DNA of 64,000 nt, taken from contig CM022679.1 in NCBI GenBank assembly GCA_012295275.1, positions 13,441,415 to 13,505,414 of the forward strand, read 5' to 3'. Made by a program: the position numbers and the translations under genes. Within the stretch, counting starts at the first letter, position 1, and each line of letters begins with the position of its first letter. Under the pieces are notes generated by a model, which was given only the letters and a program-made list of their open reading frames with translations, made no database searches and was not told the DNA's origin. Origin of the DNA: Chrysomallon squamiferum (taxonomy: Eukaryota > Mollusca > Gastropoda > Neomphalida > Peltospiridae). Positions 13,682-26,590 of the stretch are shown piece by piece.

Positions 13682-16066
13682 TGAATGTTTAAGGTGTGTG
13701 TGTGCATGCAGTGATTTAACAAGTGATGTACATAGAAATTTTTGTTTTGTTTTTGTGCATTTCACTAATATATTTTATTACCAGAAAAATATTTTTTATC
13801 ATGAAACAGTATTCAGCCATGTGTGATTGTTCGTTCATATTTGCAAATTTAGTGAAATCCGTTAAGTCTAATTTTGATAATAAATATACAAGACCATCAT
13901 CTGACTTGGGGGAAAAGATTGGTATTTTTGATATTACATTTATTTTGATTTCATTGGAAGTTATTTTAAAGATAAATAGGACACACAGACCAGCTTGTGT
14001 TAAACAGGAATGCATAGTTAATGTTTAAATGACTTTTTGTCACTTGAGTCACACTGGGCTCTGATTTATCTTTCAGCATTCGGTTTTGGATGAACCTATC
14101 GCAGAAGCAGTTTGTGTAGTTGCTAATACAGATACATGGTACAGTATTTGTAAAATGTTTTTTAATTAATAACTGATTTTGTAATTAACATATTTGGAAT
14201 TTTTTATTACAAATATTTTAGTATAATTATGCAAAAATTTATGTGTTTGGTTATGGATTGTTTGTTTTCATATAGACTATATATAAAATATATTTTAAAT
14301 CATACATGAATTTTATTATTATTATTATTTATTTTTTTTTTTGCTGCTAAAATCTGTTTTTTTTCTAATACAAATCACCAAAAAAAATTAAAGAATCCAC
14401 AGAAATGCAGAAATAATTTTCATAGAAAAAAGGAGTATTCTCCTGATGCTAACATTGTCTCTGTTTTGCCTTTAATTCAGTGATTTTAATCTGAATATTT
14501 GTTTTTAAATCAGGACTGTAGATGTTGCTAACAGCAAGCTGCTGGAAAGATCAGCATCAGGGAAAATGTCATGGACAACGTCGCAACTTGTCTGCAATCT
14601 CGTTGAGTCTGTACTTGATCTCTCCAGACTGAAAATGAGTCCAGAATTTGTGAGTGTCAAAGAAAATGTTACTGTCAGTTTTGATTGTTAAAATAATTTA
14701 TAAAAAAATGATAAAACTGTAAATTAAATTGTTAAGTATTTAAAGCAACAAACTAATTATTCAGCTCCTCAGTATCATAATTTCATTTAATATGTTAATA
14801 TGTGTTCATTTCATACAAGTTAATGACTTAATCATTCTTGCAAAAATAGGCATTTAACACCTGTTTGTGAGAAAATATCTACCAGAAATATACAGAAAAC
14901 ATCATAATGTGATTTGTTTAATAGTTCTATTGTAAGTTTCTTAAATACAGTATGTTCATTTATAAGAACAATATACAACATGTTCTCTACATTAACTTTC
15001 TACACATATTTTGCTTTTATTTCTAAATATAATTCCCTTATGTTTCTCTACATTGTAATGTTACAGTTTATAAGAAAAATCATTGGCATTGTATCACAAG
15101 TTGTTACTGTAAGACACAGTGAACTGTTATTTATTAAACTGTGTTGCTTAAAAGGACTGACATTTAGAATGTCACTTACCAGTTGATGAATTTTCAAACC
15201 AGATATAATTATGATTTACTCCGTTACACTTACAAAAAGTTATCTACTGTGACTTAATAAGTTAAAAACGTTTCGGTAAGCTGGCTTGGATTATCTTCCG
15301 TGGACAAGTTTAAATAATTAAGAAAATAATAATAATAAAAATATAATAACCATTGTTATTAAATTGTCGAAGTTAAATATTAATTCATTTTTTTATTACA
15401 AATAAATAAAAACTTTTTTAAATAAATACATTTTGGTCATTAAACTGTTGAGATGAAGTAAAATATTTATACATTTTTATTACAAATATTTATTATAAAG
15501 AGAAATGATTGTTAGATTGCATGTTTAAATAAAACATGACTGTTTACAAGGGGAATAACTAATTTTTATTCTGTTCGTGCAGTGTTTAATGCACCTTGAG
15601 GATAGACTTCAGGAAATCTTCTTCAAGAGTAAAATGTTAGCAGAGTATTTGAAGAGTTCTAAGTTGAAGAACATGAAAGATCTGACAACCATGTTGGGGT
15701 AGGTAGCCAGTATATCATTCTGATTAAATAAAAGCACAATTACTATAAACGTAAAGCAATTAATTTATAAAATTTCAAATTGTTTTATATGCTAAGTAAA
15801 TATTTACTATCTGTTCAGTTTTTCTTTGCATAAATTCTAACAACTTAAAATGTTATATATTTATCAAACATTCAGTTCATAAATATTGTGGAGTTAGTCA
15901 TGTTTTATTTACATTTCAAAATGTGTAATACATTTGATATAATTAAAATATCAGTTAATAAATCACTATTTAATATTTATTTTGTAACAGATTTGAAGCC
16001 AGTGATTTACCATTGCTGTTGGCAGTAGCAGGAACACATTCACCATCACTTGAACATACAGTTTAA
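2112..16066 (+). CDS. FNIP: folliculin-interacting protein (FNIP1/2 orthologue), complete, 20 coding exons
   Basis: FNIP binds folliculin; the complex acts at the lysosome as a Rag GTPase-activating complex and links to AMPK and HSP90 (family knowledge). Coding exons: 2112-2197, 4973-5096, 5375-5488, 6250-6350, 6896-6958, 7277-7380, 7810-7890, 8169-8323, 8856-8932, 9115-9235, 9693-9865, 10111-10228, 10682-10734, 11127-12161, 12795-12905, 13354-13528, 14077-14138, 14514-14649, 15583-15698, 15991-16066. All have GT-AG borders and matching phases; the sum is 3,081 bp, i.e. 1,026 residues plus TAA, against about 1,100-1,170 in human FNIPs. Diagnostic blocks include [108 protein letters not shown] and [15 protein letters not shown]. 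The start was chosen because MALFQRIF resembles the vertebrate FNIP N-terminus. Confidence 0.93.
2786..2892 (+). CDS. candidate alternative first coding exon of FNIP
   Basis: An ATG in good context (TTAAAATGA) opens 35 codons plus two bases ([18 protein letters not shown]...) ending at a strong donor CGCAG|GTAAGA. The phase equals that of the exon at 2112-2197, so either could join the exon at 4973. It cannot be an added internal exon: joined after the first exon through the AG at 2814-2815, it reads into a stop. Its protein does not resemble known FNIP N-termini, so it may be an alternative promoter exon or a chance open frame with a good donor. Confidence 0.3.
4973..6958 (+). CDS. FNIP: FNIP exons 2-5: N-terminal longin-type region
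   Basis: These four exons (4973-5096, 5375-5488, 6250-6350, 6896-6958) encode about residues 29-163. They carry the core of the FNIP N-terminal domain: [10 protein letters not shown], then a Gly/Pro-rich loop, [17 protein letters not shown] and [11 protein letters not shown]. In family structures this longin-like domain packs against folliculin. Intron 3 contains the MITE at 5522-5754 and intron 4 a TG microsatellite at about 6745-6787. Confidence 0.9.
5522..5754. mobile_element. mariner/Tc1-like MITE or internally deleted transposon in FNIP intron 3
   Basis: The 233-bp element has 32-bp terminal inverted repeats (5522-5553 and 5723-5754) starting CAGGGTGGCCC and CAGGTTGGCCC, differing at one position. 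It is flanked on both sides by TA, the target-site duplication of this superfamily. On the minus strand, 5610-5699 encodes 29 residues ending [19 protein letters not shown] and a stop. This matches the C-terminal ...GGHFEHL signature seen in many mariner/IS630-type transposases, so the element is probably a deleted copy keeping the transposase tail. Confidence 0.85.
6745..6787. repeat. TG dinucleotide microsatellite
   Basis: Uninterrupted TG repeat inside FNIP intron 4. The open frame it creates is spurious. Confidence 0.95.
10876..10922. repeat. TTA microsatellite
   Basis: TTA repeat in FNIP intron 13, followed by GT-rich low-complexity sequence to about 10990. Confidence 0.9.
11127..12161 (+). 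CDS. FNIP: FNIP exon 14: end of middle domain plus long variable linker
   Basis: This 1,035-bp exon, a third of the coding sequence, covers about residues 457-801. Its first 40 codons are conserved ([21 protein letters not shown], then [17 protein letters not shown]), closing the folded middle region. The remainder is serine-, glutamate- and asparagine-rich, with imperfect repeated phrases ([18 protein letters not shown] / [18 protein letters not shown]) and many Ser-Pro sites. It is likely the disordered, phosphorylated loop found at this place in FNIPs. The reading frame continues past the donor AG|GTGTGT to a stop at 12181, so only the splice phase fixes the exon end. Confidence 0.9.
12183..12535. 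repeat. minisatellite, roughly 25-bp units, in FNIP intron 14
   Basis: Repeated phrases of the type AATAGTGTGTGATTTAATATC run for about 350 bp, starting only about 20 bp after the donor of exon 14. Units vary in length and sequence. Confidence 0.85.
12591..12684. repeat. GA microsatellite followed by GGCA repeat
   Basis: About 70 bp of GA with one interruption run directly into six GGCA units, in FNIP intron 14. Confidence 0.95.
13354..16066 (+). CDS. FNIP: FNIP exons 16-20: C-terminal DENN-type domain
   Basis: Exons 13354-13528, 14077-14138, 14514-14649, 15583-15698 and 15991-16066 encode about residues 838-1026, the most conserved part of the protein. Visible blocks are [70 protein letters not shown] and [18 protein letters not shown], just before the stop at 16064-16066. 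This domain pairs with the matching domain of folliculin in known complexes. Confidence 0.92.
13607..13677. repeat. GA microsatellite
   Basis: About 70 bp of pure GA in FNIP intron 16. It generates a meaningless Arg-Glu open frame. Confidence 0.95.
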
Positions 16067-19000
16067 AAAAATAAAAAAATGGCTGCCAATAAAAAAACTA
16101 CCTTTATCTCTATTTTTTAGAGTCATTATAATTTCAAAATTTCAAAATAAGAAAGCAGACATATTTAAGCTATGAGATTGGATGATTATTACAAAACAAC
16201 AGAAGTTTTAAGTATCCGCGGAATCATGCTACAGTTTATAAATTTCAGATACTCTATATTGGACTGATAGCTGGAACAGAATTGTGAAATAGTGATTTTA
16301 ATTCATAGCATAGAAATACAAGATTATTTGTGTTAACCTCAGTAAGTAGAATTTTTAAAGTCGTATGTATTTCAAAAGCCAAATTATCAGCTATAATTTT
16401 ATTCAGAGACATTTAGTTGATTAGAGATGCTTTGTATTATAGGTAATTATGAAAGTAACTTATATTAAATTGAAATGAACTTAATTTAGTTTATTCTCAT
16501 CTGCTTATCTTTTATGTAAGTACATTTATTTATATTTTAAATTATTAGTTGTGATATCAGCTCTGTATTGTGCAATACATTAAAAAATCATTACTGTTTA
16601 AAAACAGATTTTTGTAATAATGTCAATGTCTGCAAAAAAATAATTCCAAATTAGGTACTAATGAATATCTTCATTTATTAAATACTGAAATCATTAAATG
16701 ACAGAAAAGTAGTTTCATTGAGTTTTGAGTGGAAAACTTGAAAATATAAATTCTAAACAGTGAACATTTTTTAAAATCATATTATGTTTTTGGGGGTATT
16801 TTTTATACAGATAATAAGAGGGAATAAAAAAATTGGCTGGAAAGTTGACAGCATTATCAGTTTCAAGGACTGGATTATGCAGATTTTAGAATTCCTTATT
16901 ACAACGACTTTTATTCATTATAAACAAATCCTTACTGGACCCTCTATTACTAGAACATACAATTTTGGAAAAGAATGACCAACCAGATTTTAATTAAATT
17001 TCTTGAAATCTTCATATAAGCAAACAAATATATTTTATTGTTTGGCTGTAGCCAAATATTAACTTACACAAGGGGTTTTTTTTTTTTTTTTTTTTTTAAA
17101 GTTTTGATTAAACTAATAGCAAAATAATTTTATTTTATATTGAATTTTGTTTTTTTCTTAGCTGGAATTAAGTAGAATTTTGGATTTTTTGCAATTTCTT
17201 ATAGATAAAATTGCTACACATTCAGTAAATATATTAGCATGTTGTTTTTCATTGGCAGTGTGCTTGTTTGATGAACACTGTGAAAATAATGTTCATTTAT
17301 AGTTAATTCTGCCTTGTGTTGTGCCAAATCCGCAAACTGTATGCAACTCAGATTCATTGCTATAAGAACTGTCAGAAACAATGTGCAATGTGACCATTAA
17401 AAAGTTAAATTTAATTTAATTTTATTTCATTTGTTAAAATCATTGCATGTCATGAACTTTTTTCTTTCTTTGTCCTTCATTTCTTTTATTTCTATGAATT
17501 TTTTAATTTGATTTTTAATATTATTATTTTTATTTTATTTATTTGTTCCCATGAAAGAAAGAATTTTTATTTTAAACAGACATTAATATTAAATAAATCA
17601 CCTACAATTTTCAATCCATTACCTGTCTTGTCAAAACATAAAAACCAAATAATAATAATAATAACAAACACATATATGTATAATGAACATGTATACATAT
17701 ACAAAATATAAATAAATAAATAAACTGATGAAAAGTTGAACATTGTTTATACATTGTCACTAAAATCTCCATATTAAGTTTTAATAATGTTTGTCTTTTT
17801 TATTCTTTTTTATTTTCTTTTTTGACATTTCTCTCATTTTGAGAATGTATTTTATGATTTAACTGTCCAGTTTATTTGGCTTATTGAAAATTTTTCTTTT
17901 TAAGTTTGATTTTCTTTTATTTTGTTTTCATAATGTATATAATTTGAATGAATACATATATAAACAAAGTATTTAATTTCAACATAATCAAACGTAATGC
18001 TTATACTTAGTATAAACATTTGTATCTTCTTTTAAATAATAAAATCTTCAGCAAATAGTCATTTGTTTTCATCCAGAACATACATATTTAGTTACTTGTT
18101 TTTAAAAAATTATGAAGTGAAAATAAAGATGCTGATTCATTATTGGAAAATCTCCAATTTTTAAGAACCTCATGAAAACACTTTGGGGCTGAATTTGCAT
18201 CCAGTTTTCTTATTTTCTTAAATTTAACTATTTATTCTAGAACATAAATCTTTACATGCTTATTAACTATGAAGTAAAATTGCATATTGGCTACTGTAAA
18301 GGGTATTTCTTTTTACATTTTTTTTTTCTTCTTTTCTGAAAACTACATAATAGCTGCCAACTCTTAAGAATATAGAAATTAAATAATTTTATATATTTAA
18401 AGCTTTTTTTTGCATTTTAGCATTTTATTTGTTTTCAGTTGTTAATACATTTATGAAAATACATCTAATGAAAGTTGGAAGGATAAAAATATAATATATA
18501 AAGCTAGATTGTATATCTTAAAAATAAATTCAGACAGTTTCTTTCTCCAAGTGTGTCTCAAGATATTGTGATGAAAATGTATTTATTAATGTACTTGTCC
18601 ATTTTACAGAACTTCTCATACTGTGATAATAAAATTTAAAGAATAAAACAACCAGAAGAATGTAAATGTTTTTTGTTGTTTATTGTCATTTAAAAATAAT
18701 TCATTTTTTGAACAATTCAATATATACAAACATGTTTGTTTTTTTGGGGAAGAAGAGATTGGTTAATGATCAGGCTGATTTTTGATAGAATTTGGTTGTT
18801 AAAAAAAATATATATATATATATATAAAAATTACATAATAGTAATGTTTACCTTAATATTACTATCAATGAGTTACAGAAAATGGCAAACCATTCAGGCT
18901 TTATTTATAAAATAAGGCTGTCTGTAATCTTTGTTTTTGTTCTCACGATTTATTTAGTATTTTACCTTAACATTTTTCTTTTTTACTTGGCTGTAGAGGG

Positions 19001-19569
19001 GATAATTTTACTATTTTTCTGTCAAAGCATCATTTCTGGGATTGTATATTAAATACATAACCATTTTCTGTAGATTCTTCCACTCCCAAATAGAAAAAAA
19101 ATAAAATTATCTTTCTGAAGTTGTCAAAAATGTCCACAATGTCATTATTAAAAGTAATCTTATTATATTTGTAACAAATTAATTTAAAGATCCGTTCCAA
19201 TTTTCACCCTAAAAATAGTACATTAATGTTCTACCTTTTAACAAAGTTTTGTCGTATAGTATGTAACCAATTTTGCCAGTTTCACAACTTAGTAATAAGA
19301 GCAACTTACTCCAGTAGGTAGGAAAAAAACCAATAACATTTGCTCCCACTGAATAAACTCAATTGCAAGACCTGTACACATTTATATATTCTAATATACT
19401 TATACCATTACTTTTCTTTAAACATGATCAGCTTTAATTTAAATATTAATTGAAGTATTAAGCCTCATCACACCTCAAGTCTGTTTTCAGTCCATTCACA
19501 GAGTTCTGAAAGACAACAACACATGCAGGTAAAAAAAAAAATCACAAAATGCACTATTTCACATTACTG
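16067..19569. other. 3' UTRs and spacer between convergent FNIP and ECSIT
   Basis: This 3.5-kb AT-rich stretch separates the two stop codons and must contain both 3' ends. AATAAA-type signals cluster at about 18627-18650 (plus), a plausible late FNIP polyadenylation site; many others exist, so no site is fixed. A poly-T run at about 17076-17097 and a TA run near 18810 are present. I see no coding exon; the frames at 16784 and 17508 lack similarity and splice context. Confidence 0.45.
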
Positions 19570-21886
19570 TTATGAAATAGACACTTGTTTTGGTTTTTCT
19601 TTCTCCAGAACCTGCATTTGTGCCTCAGGAGATCTAAGGGAGAAGACTATGGGGGTGTTTTCAAGGGTTGGGTTCAGAGACTGCAGGTAGCGTATCCAGG
19701 TGACAAGTGAGTCTTTGGAAGAAGTACCAGTGATACACATCCCCAGCACGGTACCATCCTCTTGTTCATGCACGCTCAACACGGGTGCAAGGTCATGTGA
19801 TTCTTCTTCCTCAAAAACTGTCCAATTAAAAAGATCTGAAACATCACAGTTATAATTTAAAATTTGTCAGTAGTAAAAACAAAAAACAAAACAAAACAAA
19901 AAACAAAATAAAAGGGAAAAAGAATAAAGAAATGAATATATATATATCTCTAAAACATAAAATTTAGCCATCATAATATTAATATGATAAATGCAATTGA
20001 GAATTATTCACATTAACAATGTAATGGATTTTTATTTCTAATTTTTTGTGTGTGTGGGGTTTGATTCAAAGAAAACAGACAGACATAATTATATTATTAA
20101 ATGTTTATCTCCATCTCAGTCATTTGCTAATTTGTGCCTTTGTTAATGTGGTCTGTTACAAATTTGGCCCAGTTTTAAGAATAAAGTACATAACAATCGC
20201 TATCAAAACATGTTTTTCAATACATGCCTGTTTCTCTAATAGAATAAAATTGTAATGATTGATTAAGAATCAAAATCATTTTGTTGAGAAAATATAATCT
20301 CGAAGGGAGACCATGTGCATAAATTTTTATCTGGCCTAGGTTACTCACATTAATTTAATGATGTATTAATTAACATCTTACTAATACTAGGAATTTACAC
20401 TGAACTGATATGCGTAAAACATTATTAGAGTTCAGTTCTGAATCATTCATCTTTTGAAAGATGAAAAAAATTTTTTTTTTTTTTTTTAACACATTAAAAA
20501 AAATATTGCTCCTTATTATTTTCTTTAAACTAAAGTTAGAATACAATCCATTATCATGGCACTTAAAATATGTGTTTGTCATAAAAATCTTCAATATATC
20601 CATAAATTTTATGCACTTGATACGGCTGCATAGATTTTATGCAAAACAATGCTGTTATATATGTACATGTACCTTCATCATTGTCCTCGTTGTCTTTGAC
20701 AGGCTTGTGTTTGCTAGGTTCAGGATCAGCTCTTAACACAAAGTACGTGAGATATTTTTCTCTTAACCACACATTATAACCACCTTCCACAAACAGAGGA
20801 GTCTTCTGTGGGTGCTGTTTCAATAGGCTCTTCTGGGTGGGGCTTTGGGCCGATGCTATAAAAGTATCCTCCAGTGGTTCAGTTTCTACTTCCAATGTCT
20901 ACAAGAAAATTTATTAAAAAAAAAAAAAAAAAATCAAAATCAACAAAAGTAATTTAAAATCAATGAGACAACATCTGTTGTCTTTTGATTTTGGAGAAGT
21001 AATGCAAGTTATTCATTTTCCATGTTATGTATTACGCAAATGCAGACTGTAATTTGTCTAGATTTTACCAGTTGTTACGAATTAAGCCCAATATAATAAT
21101 AGCAGCAGTCTGTGTCCGATATGTTACATAACTTTATTATGCTGGCTGAAATACTTTAAATTGTTTCCATCTGACATATACCGTGTATGTTCTTGTTTTA
21201 TAATATTAAACCAAATATTTATAAGCCAACAGAATTGAAGTTTATAACAATCTGTACTTATGAACAAAAACAGCATGAACTGACAAAAAATAACATTTAT
21301 GTTGTTATCTTAAACAATGTTTATGTTATTACATCTTAAATAATGTTAAAGTTATATCTTAATTTTTTCGCTACTACATATTAAACAAGGTTTATGTTAT
21401 ATCTTAAATGTTTATTAAATCATAACGTTTATGCTGTTATAACCTTAAATAATATTAACATTGTATCTTAATATTTACATCACTACATCTTAAATAATAT
21501 TTATGTTATTATATCGTAATTAATGTTTATTAGATCATAATTTTATGCTGTTATAATCTTAAATAATGTTAAAGTTATATCTTAATTTTTATGTTACTAC
21601 ATCTTAAATAATGTTTATGTTATATCTTAAACCATAATTTTACACATAATTTTGTACATACCTTCCAAACATTTATTTCATTGTCCAAATCCACTGCCAT
21701 TCTCTTCAATGCCAGAATTGCTAACTGTATAGGATCTTCAGGTAACTGCCATGGTACAGGATATGGATTGGCATTCTTGAACTTTGGAAGCCAATACATC
21801 ATACGTCTGTATTTTCTGAATGCATGGGCATCAGGCCCAAAAATTGTTCTAAGAATTGTTCCAAACTCATGATCTGGTATCACTCC

Positions 21887-21917
<31 letters not shown>

Positions 21918-23826
21918 GGAAATAAATAAAAATAAATAAATAAATAAATAAATAAACAATTGATTGAGAAAGCAAACAGGTGAATGAATGATGCATACAA
22001 TACTATCAACGATCAACTAAATAAATAGAAAAGCTGTAAAAAATTAAAATTAAAAAAATTAAAAAATTCATTATAAATACTATTATGTATTTATAGATAA
22101 AATGAGTAACAAGAAATATTACTTAATTCTTTATTCCTGTCATTACTTTGCATGTTAACAATAACAATAATAATAATAATAATCACACATATATTACTAA
22201 TCATAAAGTAAAACTGTTACAAAAACTGATTCATAATGTCAAGGTCCTCCAAGTCAAGCTTATATAATTCATAGGTACAAGCTACTAATTACTGATGAAT
22301 ATATGAACATTTCTTAAAAAACTTGTGCAACAAAATGTGTCTGGGTAAAGCTTTGACATATCATTTGAACTGACTAGGTAGAATATAACATACATTCAGT
22401 AATTTATACAATTTTTCTTTGCACCCAGACATTTCAACATATCTGTAACATGTTAAGATTTAACATTTATCATAAGCCAGGCGTTTGAAGAGCGATTCTA
22501 TTTTAGGACCTTTTATTCCATGCTATCAATTGCTGACCATGGGTGCAAAGTGCATTTACCCCCACTGCATTTAACACTCTTGTACAAAGAACTGATTTAA
22601 CATACAACAAGAACAACAGCACCATTTAAAAGAGCACATAATAATCTTTAGTTCCATGTATTTGTTTTTTTATGGTAGGATTTCTAGAAGGGATTTGGAA
22701 GTGGAGGAAAATGGACAAAATCTGAACTTTTAATGGGTTCGACCAATTATATCGGCTAGGCTGCTGGTACCTAATTTATGAGTTTAGATTTAATATAAAG
22801 ATTTCATATTTATTCGTTGTCAAATGTAATTCATTCATTACCAATATTTTACTATTGAAAAGTATGGAACTCAAAAATTCCAAAATGGGAAGAATTACAT
22901 ATTTTTAATATTATTATTTTATTGTTTTGAGCCTATGATTGCTCATAACAAAATTTGACTTTAAATAATACATCTGTAAATCACTGAAAGCATGACACAG
23001 TGTGTACACTGCAGCCTGGTAGTTGTATCATATTTGACATTAGAAGAAAATAGAAGAACCAGTCTGCTCTGAGTGCTATAAAGTCACAACAACAGAAAAA
23101 TGGCAGAACATTTATAAACTGTACTCTTTTGTTTGCTGGACTTCACCATCAATAAAAAGTTAATGACTAGAAATAAATAAAACATAAATCAGGTGTATGA
23201 AGACTATATTTAAACTGTGTTTTAATATCACCAATGGTAGATTTTAAAAATTCATTTACTGAACGACTTTACCACTGAAAGTTCCAAAGAGAGAAAAAGT
23301 GAATTATTTTTTAAAATAACCCTCCAGATGAACAAACTAATGTTGGATGCAAATTACCATTGTCTTCCATTTGTTCCATGACATCTATTGCACACTGCTG
23401 TTGTTTTGGGTAATGCATCATTTCCACCTGCCAGGCACTTCTCGGTATCATCTTTTTCTCTGGGAATATTTCCAGAATCTTTTTATACATGCTGAGATCT
23501 CTGTGGACCCCAAATTCTTTCATCCGTGACAAAGACGCGTAAATGAATTCAACATGACCTCTTCTGTACAGGCTCTCTTTTGAAATGTACATCTTGATGG
23601 CAGTCTGAAATGCAACTTTGTCTGTGGCTCTCATTTTGGCGACTTTGTCAAACATTTCTGTTGAGCGTAAGGTCAAAGTGTTTGGCTTCTCAATTGTTTT
23701 CAAGTCTCGTTTGTTCTTGCAGCTGCTCGTGTGAAAATGTCTGAGAGTTCTATGAGTCTGTGACATTCTCTCACTGTGACATAACAGCTGAAAGATTCTT
23801 CTCACTGGCAACTTGAAGGCTGACAT
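19570..23826 (-). CDS. ECSIT: ECSIT orthologue (Toll-pathway adaptor and complex I assembly factor), complete
   Basis: ECSIT is a mitochondrial complex I assembly factor and a signalling intermediate with TRAF6 in the Toll pathway (family knowledge). Coding exons in transcript order: 23826-23358, 21885-21662, 20898-20673, 19835-19570. All have GT-AG borders and matching phases, totalling 1,185 bp (394 residues, human about 431). The first about 40 residues are rich in Arg, His and Ser with almost no acid (MSAFKLPVRRIFQLL...), as expected for mitochondrial targeting. Diagnostic blocks are YRRGHVEFIYASLSRMKEFGV, HYPKQQQCAIDVMEQMEDNGV, WLPKFKNANPYPVPWQLPEDP, PLFVEGGYNVWLREKYLTYFVLRAD and LNPTLENTPIVFSL. 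An acceptor lies 12 bp before the ATG, so at least one upstream exon exists. The gene is convergent with FNIP. Confidence 0.93.
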
Positions 23827-23838
23827 GATTTCATTTAT

Positions 23839-25415
23839 CTGAAAAGAAAAGGCAAATAAATGTTTATAAATGCCTCTTTATACTATATTTTTTTTCTTAT
23901 TTTTTTTTTCTCTATCAAATAAAAATCTGGCAAATCACTTCTCCATCTTCTATTTTTTGTTTCGATGGTTAATTTTTCAAAAATGGTTTTAAAGTTTTAA
24001 AGTAAAGATTAGTCTTCAACATAAACAAAAAGATGAAGGAAATTTGATCACAAATTTTTTTCCTAACACTTTATCAGCTTATGGATAATATTAATATTTA
24101 TTGGTGATAATATAAACAAATACCCATTTCATCCCTATACATCCCTATCCATTACTTTACCTGTCAGAAAGTTCAATGATTTAATATTTTCTTGTATAAA
24201 CCTCATTTTATATCACTGACATTTGGACTCTCAAAAATGAATCAAAACTTTCATAAACAATCACATATTACGTGACATAATTAAAGTTTAATAATATTGT
24301 GCTTTCTGACTCATTTATTTATTTATTATTATTTTTCATTTTATAGTTATTTTTTTTAAAATCTGCCTCTCTCTGCTATTGTCAAGACCATACATTATAT
24401 GTGTGTGTGGGTGTGTGTGTGTTCTTGTTCCCAGCATCATTTAAGTATTTGTGTGTAATTATAATTATGTGATTAGCTAAAATTTAATATTTATGTATGC
24501 TGACCAGTGACTGTAGAATATACTGGATAATGGTTTATAACTAAATATCACCCTAAGCTTTACAGTCTTACATTTTCAGTTTTGTTTCTGAATACAGAAA
24601 AGAAAGATAATTGTATTAATATTACGTCGATTTCTCTTTCCTATGTTTGCTATTAATAATATAAAATAAATCAAATTGCACAAGCTGTGCAAACAAAGTG
24701 CAGATTTCGTATTTTCACAAACACAGTAGGTGAGTTAACAATGGGTTGGGTCGAAGTGACTTATTACTGACACGAATGGACTGGATTGACGCAAAGTGCA
24801 GGATGTATCAACCTGAATTAATAAAATTACAAAGTTACAAAGTCGCTGGCGTTAATTCTCACACAATTCATAACTTTATATTAGGTACTACATTTTTTAT
24901 TTCGTTATTAACTTATTATTATTATTATTATAAAAAGCTGAATAATATATAATTACATTAAAATTTTTATCAACAAACTCTTAAACTCGTGTTAAATTGA
25001 ACTACTATTTATTCGTTATCAATACAAAAATCAGAATCGGTGTCATTGATTTATTAATGTCGATAACACAGACATTCAGGGGAAGAGTCTACTCTATCAG
25101 TCTATGTACAAAAATACTAAATAGGCACATTATCTAATTTTTAATAACCATGTATTCTGAATAAACTTACTTTTATAACATTTATTTTCTTTAAGCGTAA
25201 TGAAAGCCAGAATATACTAAAAACATAATATGAATCGCTTTTCTTATTTGAATAATAATATGAAAAGAGAAAAAAAAAACAAATAACCAGATACCAGTTA
25301 TTTGATTTTTTTTTTTTATCCAAGGGAGATAATTTGTGTTTTATAGTAGAATCCTAATATTGCTGAACCCTTTAAACAAAATTAATATTCTCGTATTTTC
25401 TTGTTTTATTTATTA

Positions 25416-25464
<49 letters not shown>

Positions 25465-25751
25465 GCTATAGTAATTTTGTATATATATTAGATATAAAAT
25501 ATTATTCCTAGCATCATGCAGAGAGAATAGTTATTGTTGAAGCAGTTACTCAGTAAGCTGAGTAACATCAACAACAAAAATAATAAACTGAAAGTTACTA
25601 CAAGTGTATTTTTAGCATGTAATTAATAAAAGTAATTTTCAGCAGTGTCGATATGCATTTATTTACATTCTACTATCGTTTGTGACATCTGTTATTGAAA
25701 ATCACAAATTATGCTGACATAAAAGAATTTAGCAAATTTAATTTTACTTAC
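23839..25751 (-). other. probable first intron of ECSIT
   Basis: A pyrimidine-rich acceptor (CTTTTCTTTTCAG at 23839 on the minus strand) ends this stretch, and the best upstream donor is at 25751. The interval is AT-rich, with a TAA repeat at about 25419-25463 and a short GT run near 24400. I see no other exon. Confidence 0.45.
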
Positions 25752-25757
25752 CGACAT
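25752..25757 (-). CDS. possible two-codon start exon of ECSIT
   Basis: On the minus strand, ATGTCG at 25757-25752 is followed by a near-perfect donor GTAAGT. Spliced to the acceptor at 23838 it reads Met-Ser-Ile-Asn-Glu-Ile and enters the ECSIT frame at its MSAFKL start. This would lengthen the protein by six residues and shift the start. Alternatively the segment is simply a 5' UTR exon and the downstream ATG is used. Confidence 0.35.
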
Positions 25758-26139
25758 GTTGGAAATGAATCAGCTTTCTTTTATATGACGAAATATTCTT
25801 ATTGAAATTCACTTCGTTCTTGGCTTGTTTAGGGATTTTTTTTTAACAAAAATTTTTAAGGACAAGTATTTTCTTTCATAAATCCATGTTTTCAACTTTT
25901 TGAGAGGACATGTTTTCAATATTATTTATGACTTTATATTTACTGTCAAATATTTTCACTGAATTTTTATTTGGAAATAAATGGCATGGCATGGTATGTT
26001 ATGGTATATTATTGTATAGTAAAGTATAGCATAGTGTATCATAGCATAGCTTAATTTAATGTTATGGTATCTGTATTTTATAGCATAATATATAGTGCAG
26101 TATAGATTATCAGCTTTACGTCTTTCGGCTGTTAATAAC

Positions 26140-26153
26140 ATTTGACACTTATA

Positions 26154-26184
<31 letters not shown>

Positions 26185-26200
26185 CGCGTACGTGCGTGCG
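26140..26200. repeat. TG/CG dinucleotide tract
   Basis: A TG repeat shading into GCGTACGTGCG-type alternating sequence, in the spacer upstream of ECSIT. Confidence 0.8.
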
Positions 26201-26499
26201 TGTTTATGGAAAATTAATTTATGAAGGAAAGATCTATAAACGGAATTTTAAAGAATATATTCCGATCTCACAGGGTTCTTTGCTGTTCGTAAAGGCATTT
26301 ATCAAGTTAACTGATACCTTCTAGGTGCATGGTTGTATTAGCTATTTCGTATTGGATATCTAAATGTTCGAAATAGTCCTTGATTTAAAATACAAGGTAT
26401 AACTCATATTACGAGTTCATCGATACTGACGTAAAGATTATTGCAAACCGCGAAAATCCAGCGCGGTTTCTTATTAATTAACGGATTCTGTCAGGAAAG

Positions 26500-26505
<6 letters not shown>

Positions 26506-26530
<25 letters not shown>

Positions 26531-26590
26531 TAATTAATAATAATAAAAAAACTTAAAAAAAAAAAAAATAAAAAAAAAAAAAAAAAAAAA
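26506..26590. repeat. A-rich tract
   Basis: Two long A runs separated by TAATAATAA; low-complexity sequence, with no sign of an adjacent retrocopy. Confidence 0.85.

Noticed and set aside
13723-14028. 101-codon plus-strand frame
   Set aside because: Falls in FNIP intron 16 between exons whose phases join perfectly; no similarity recognised, and an equally long frame exists on the opposite strand.
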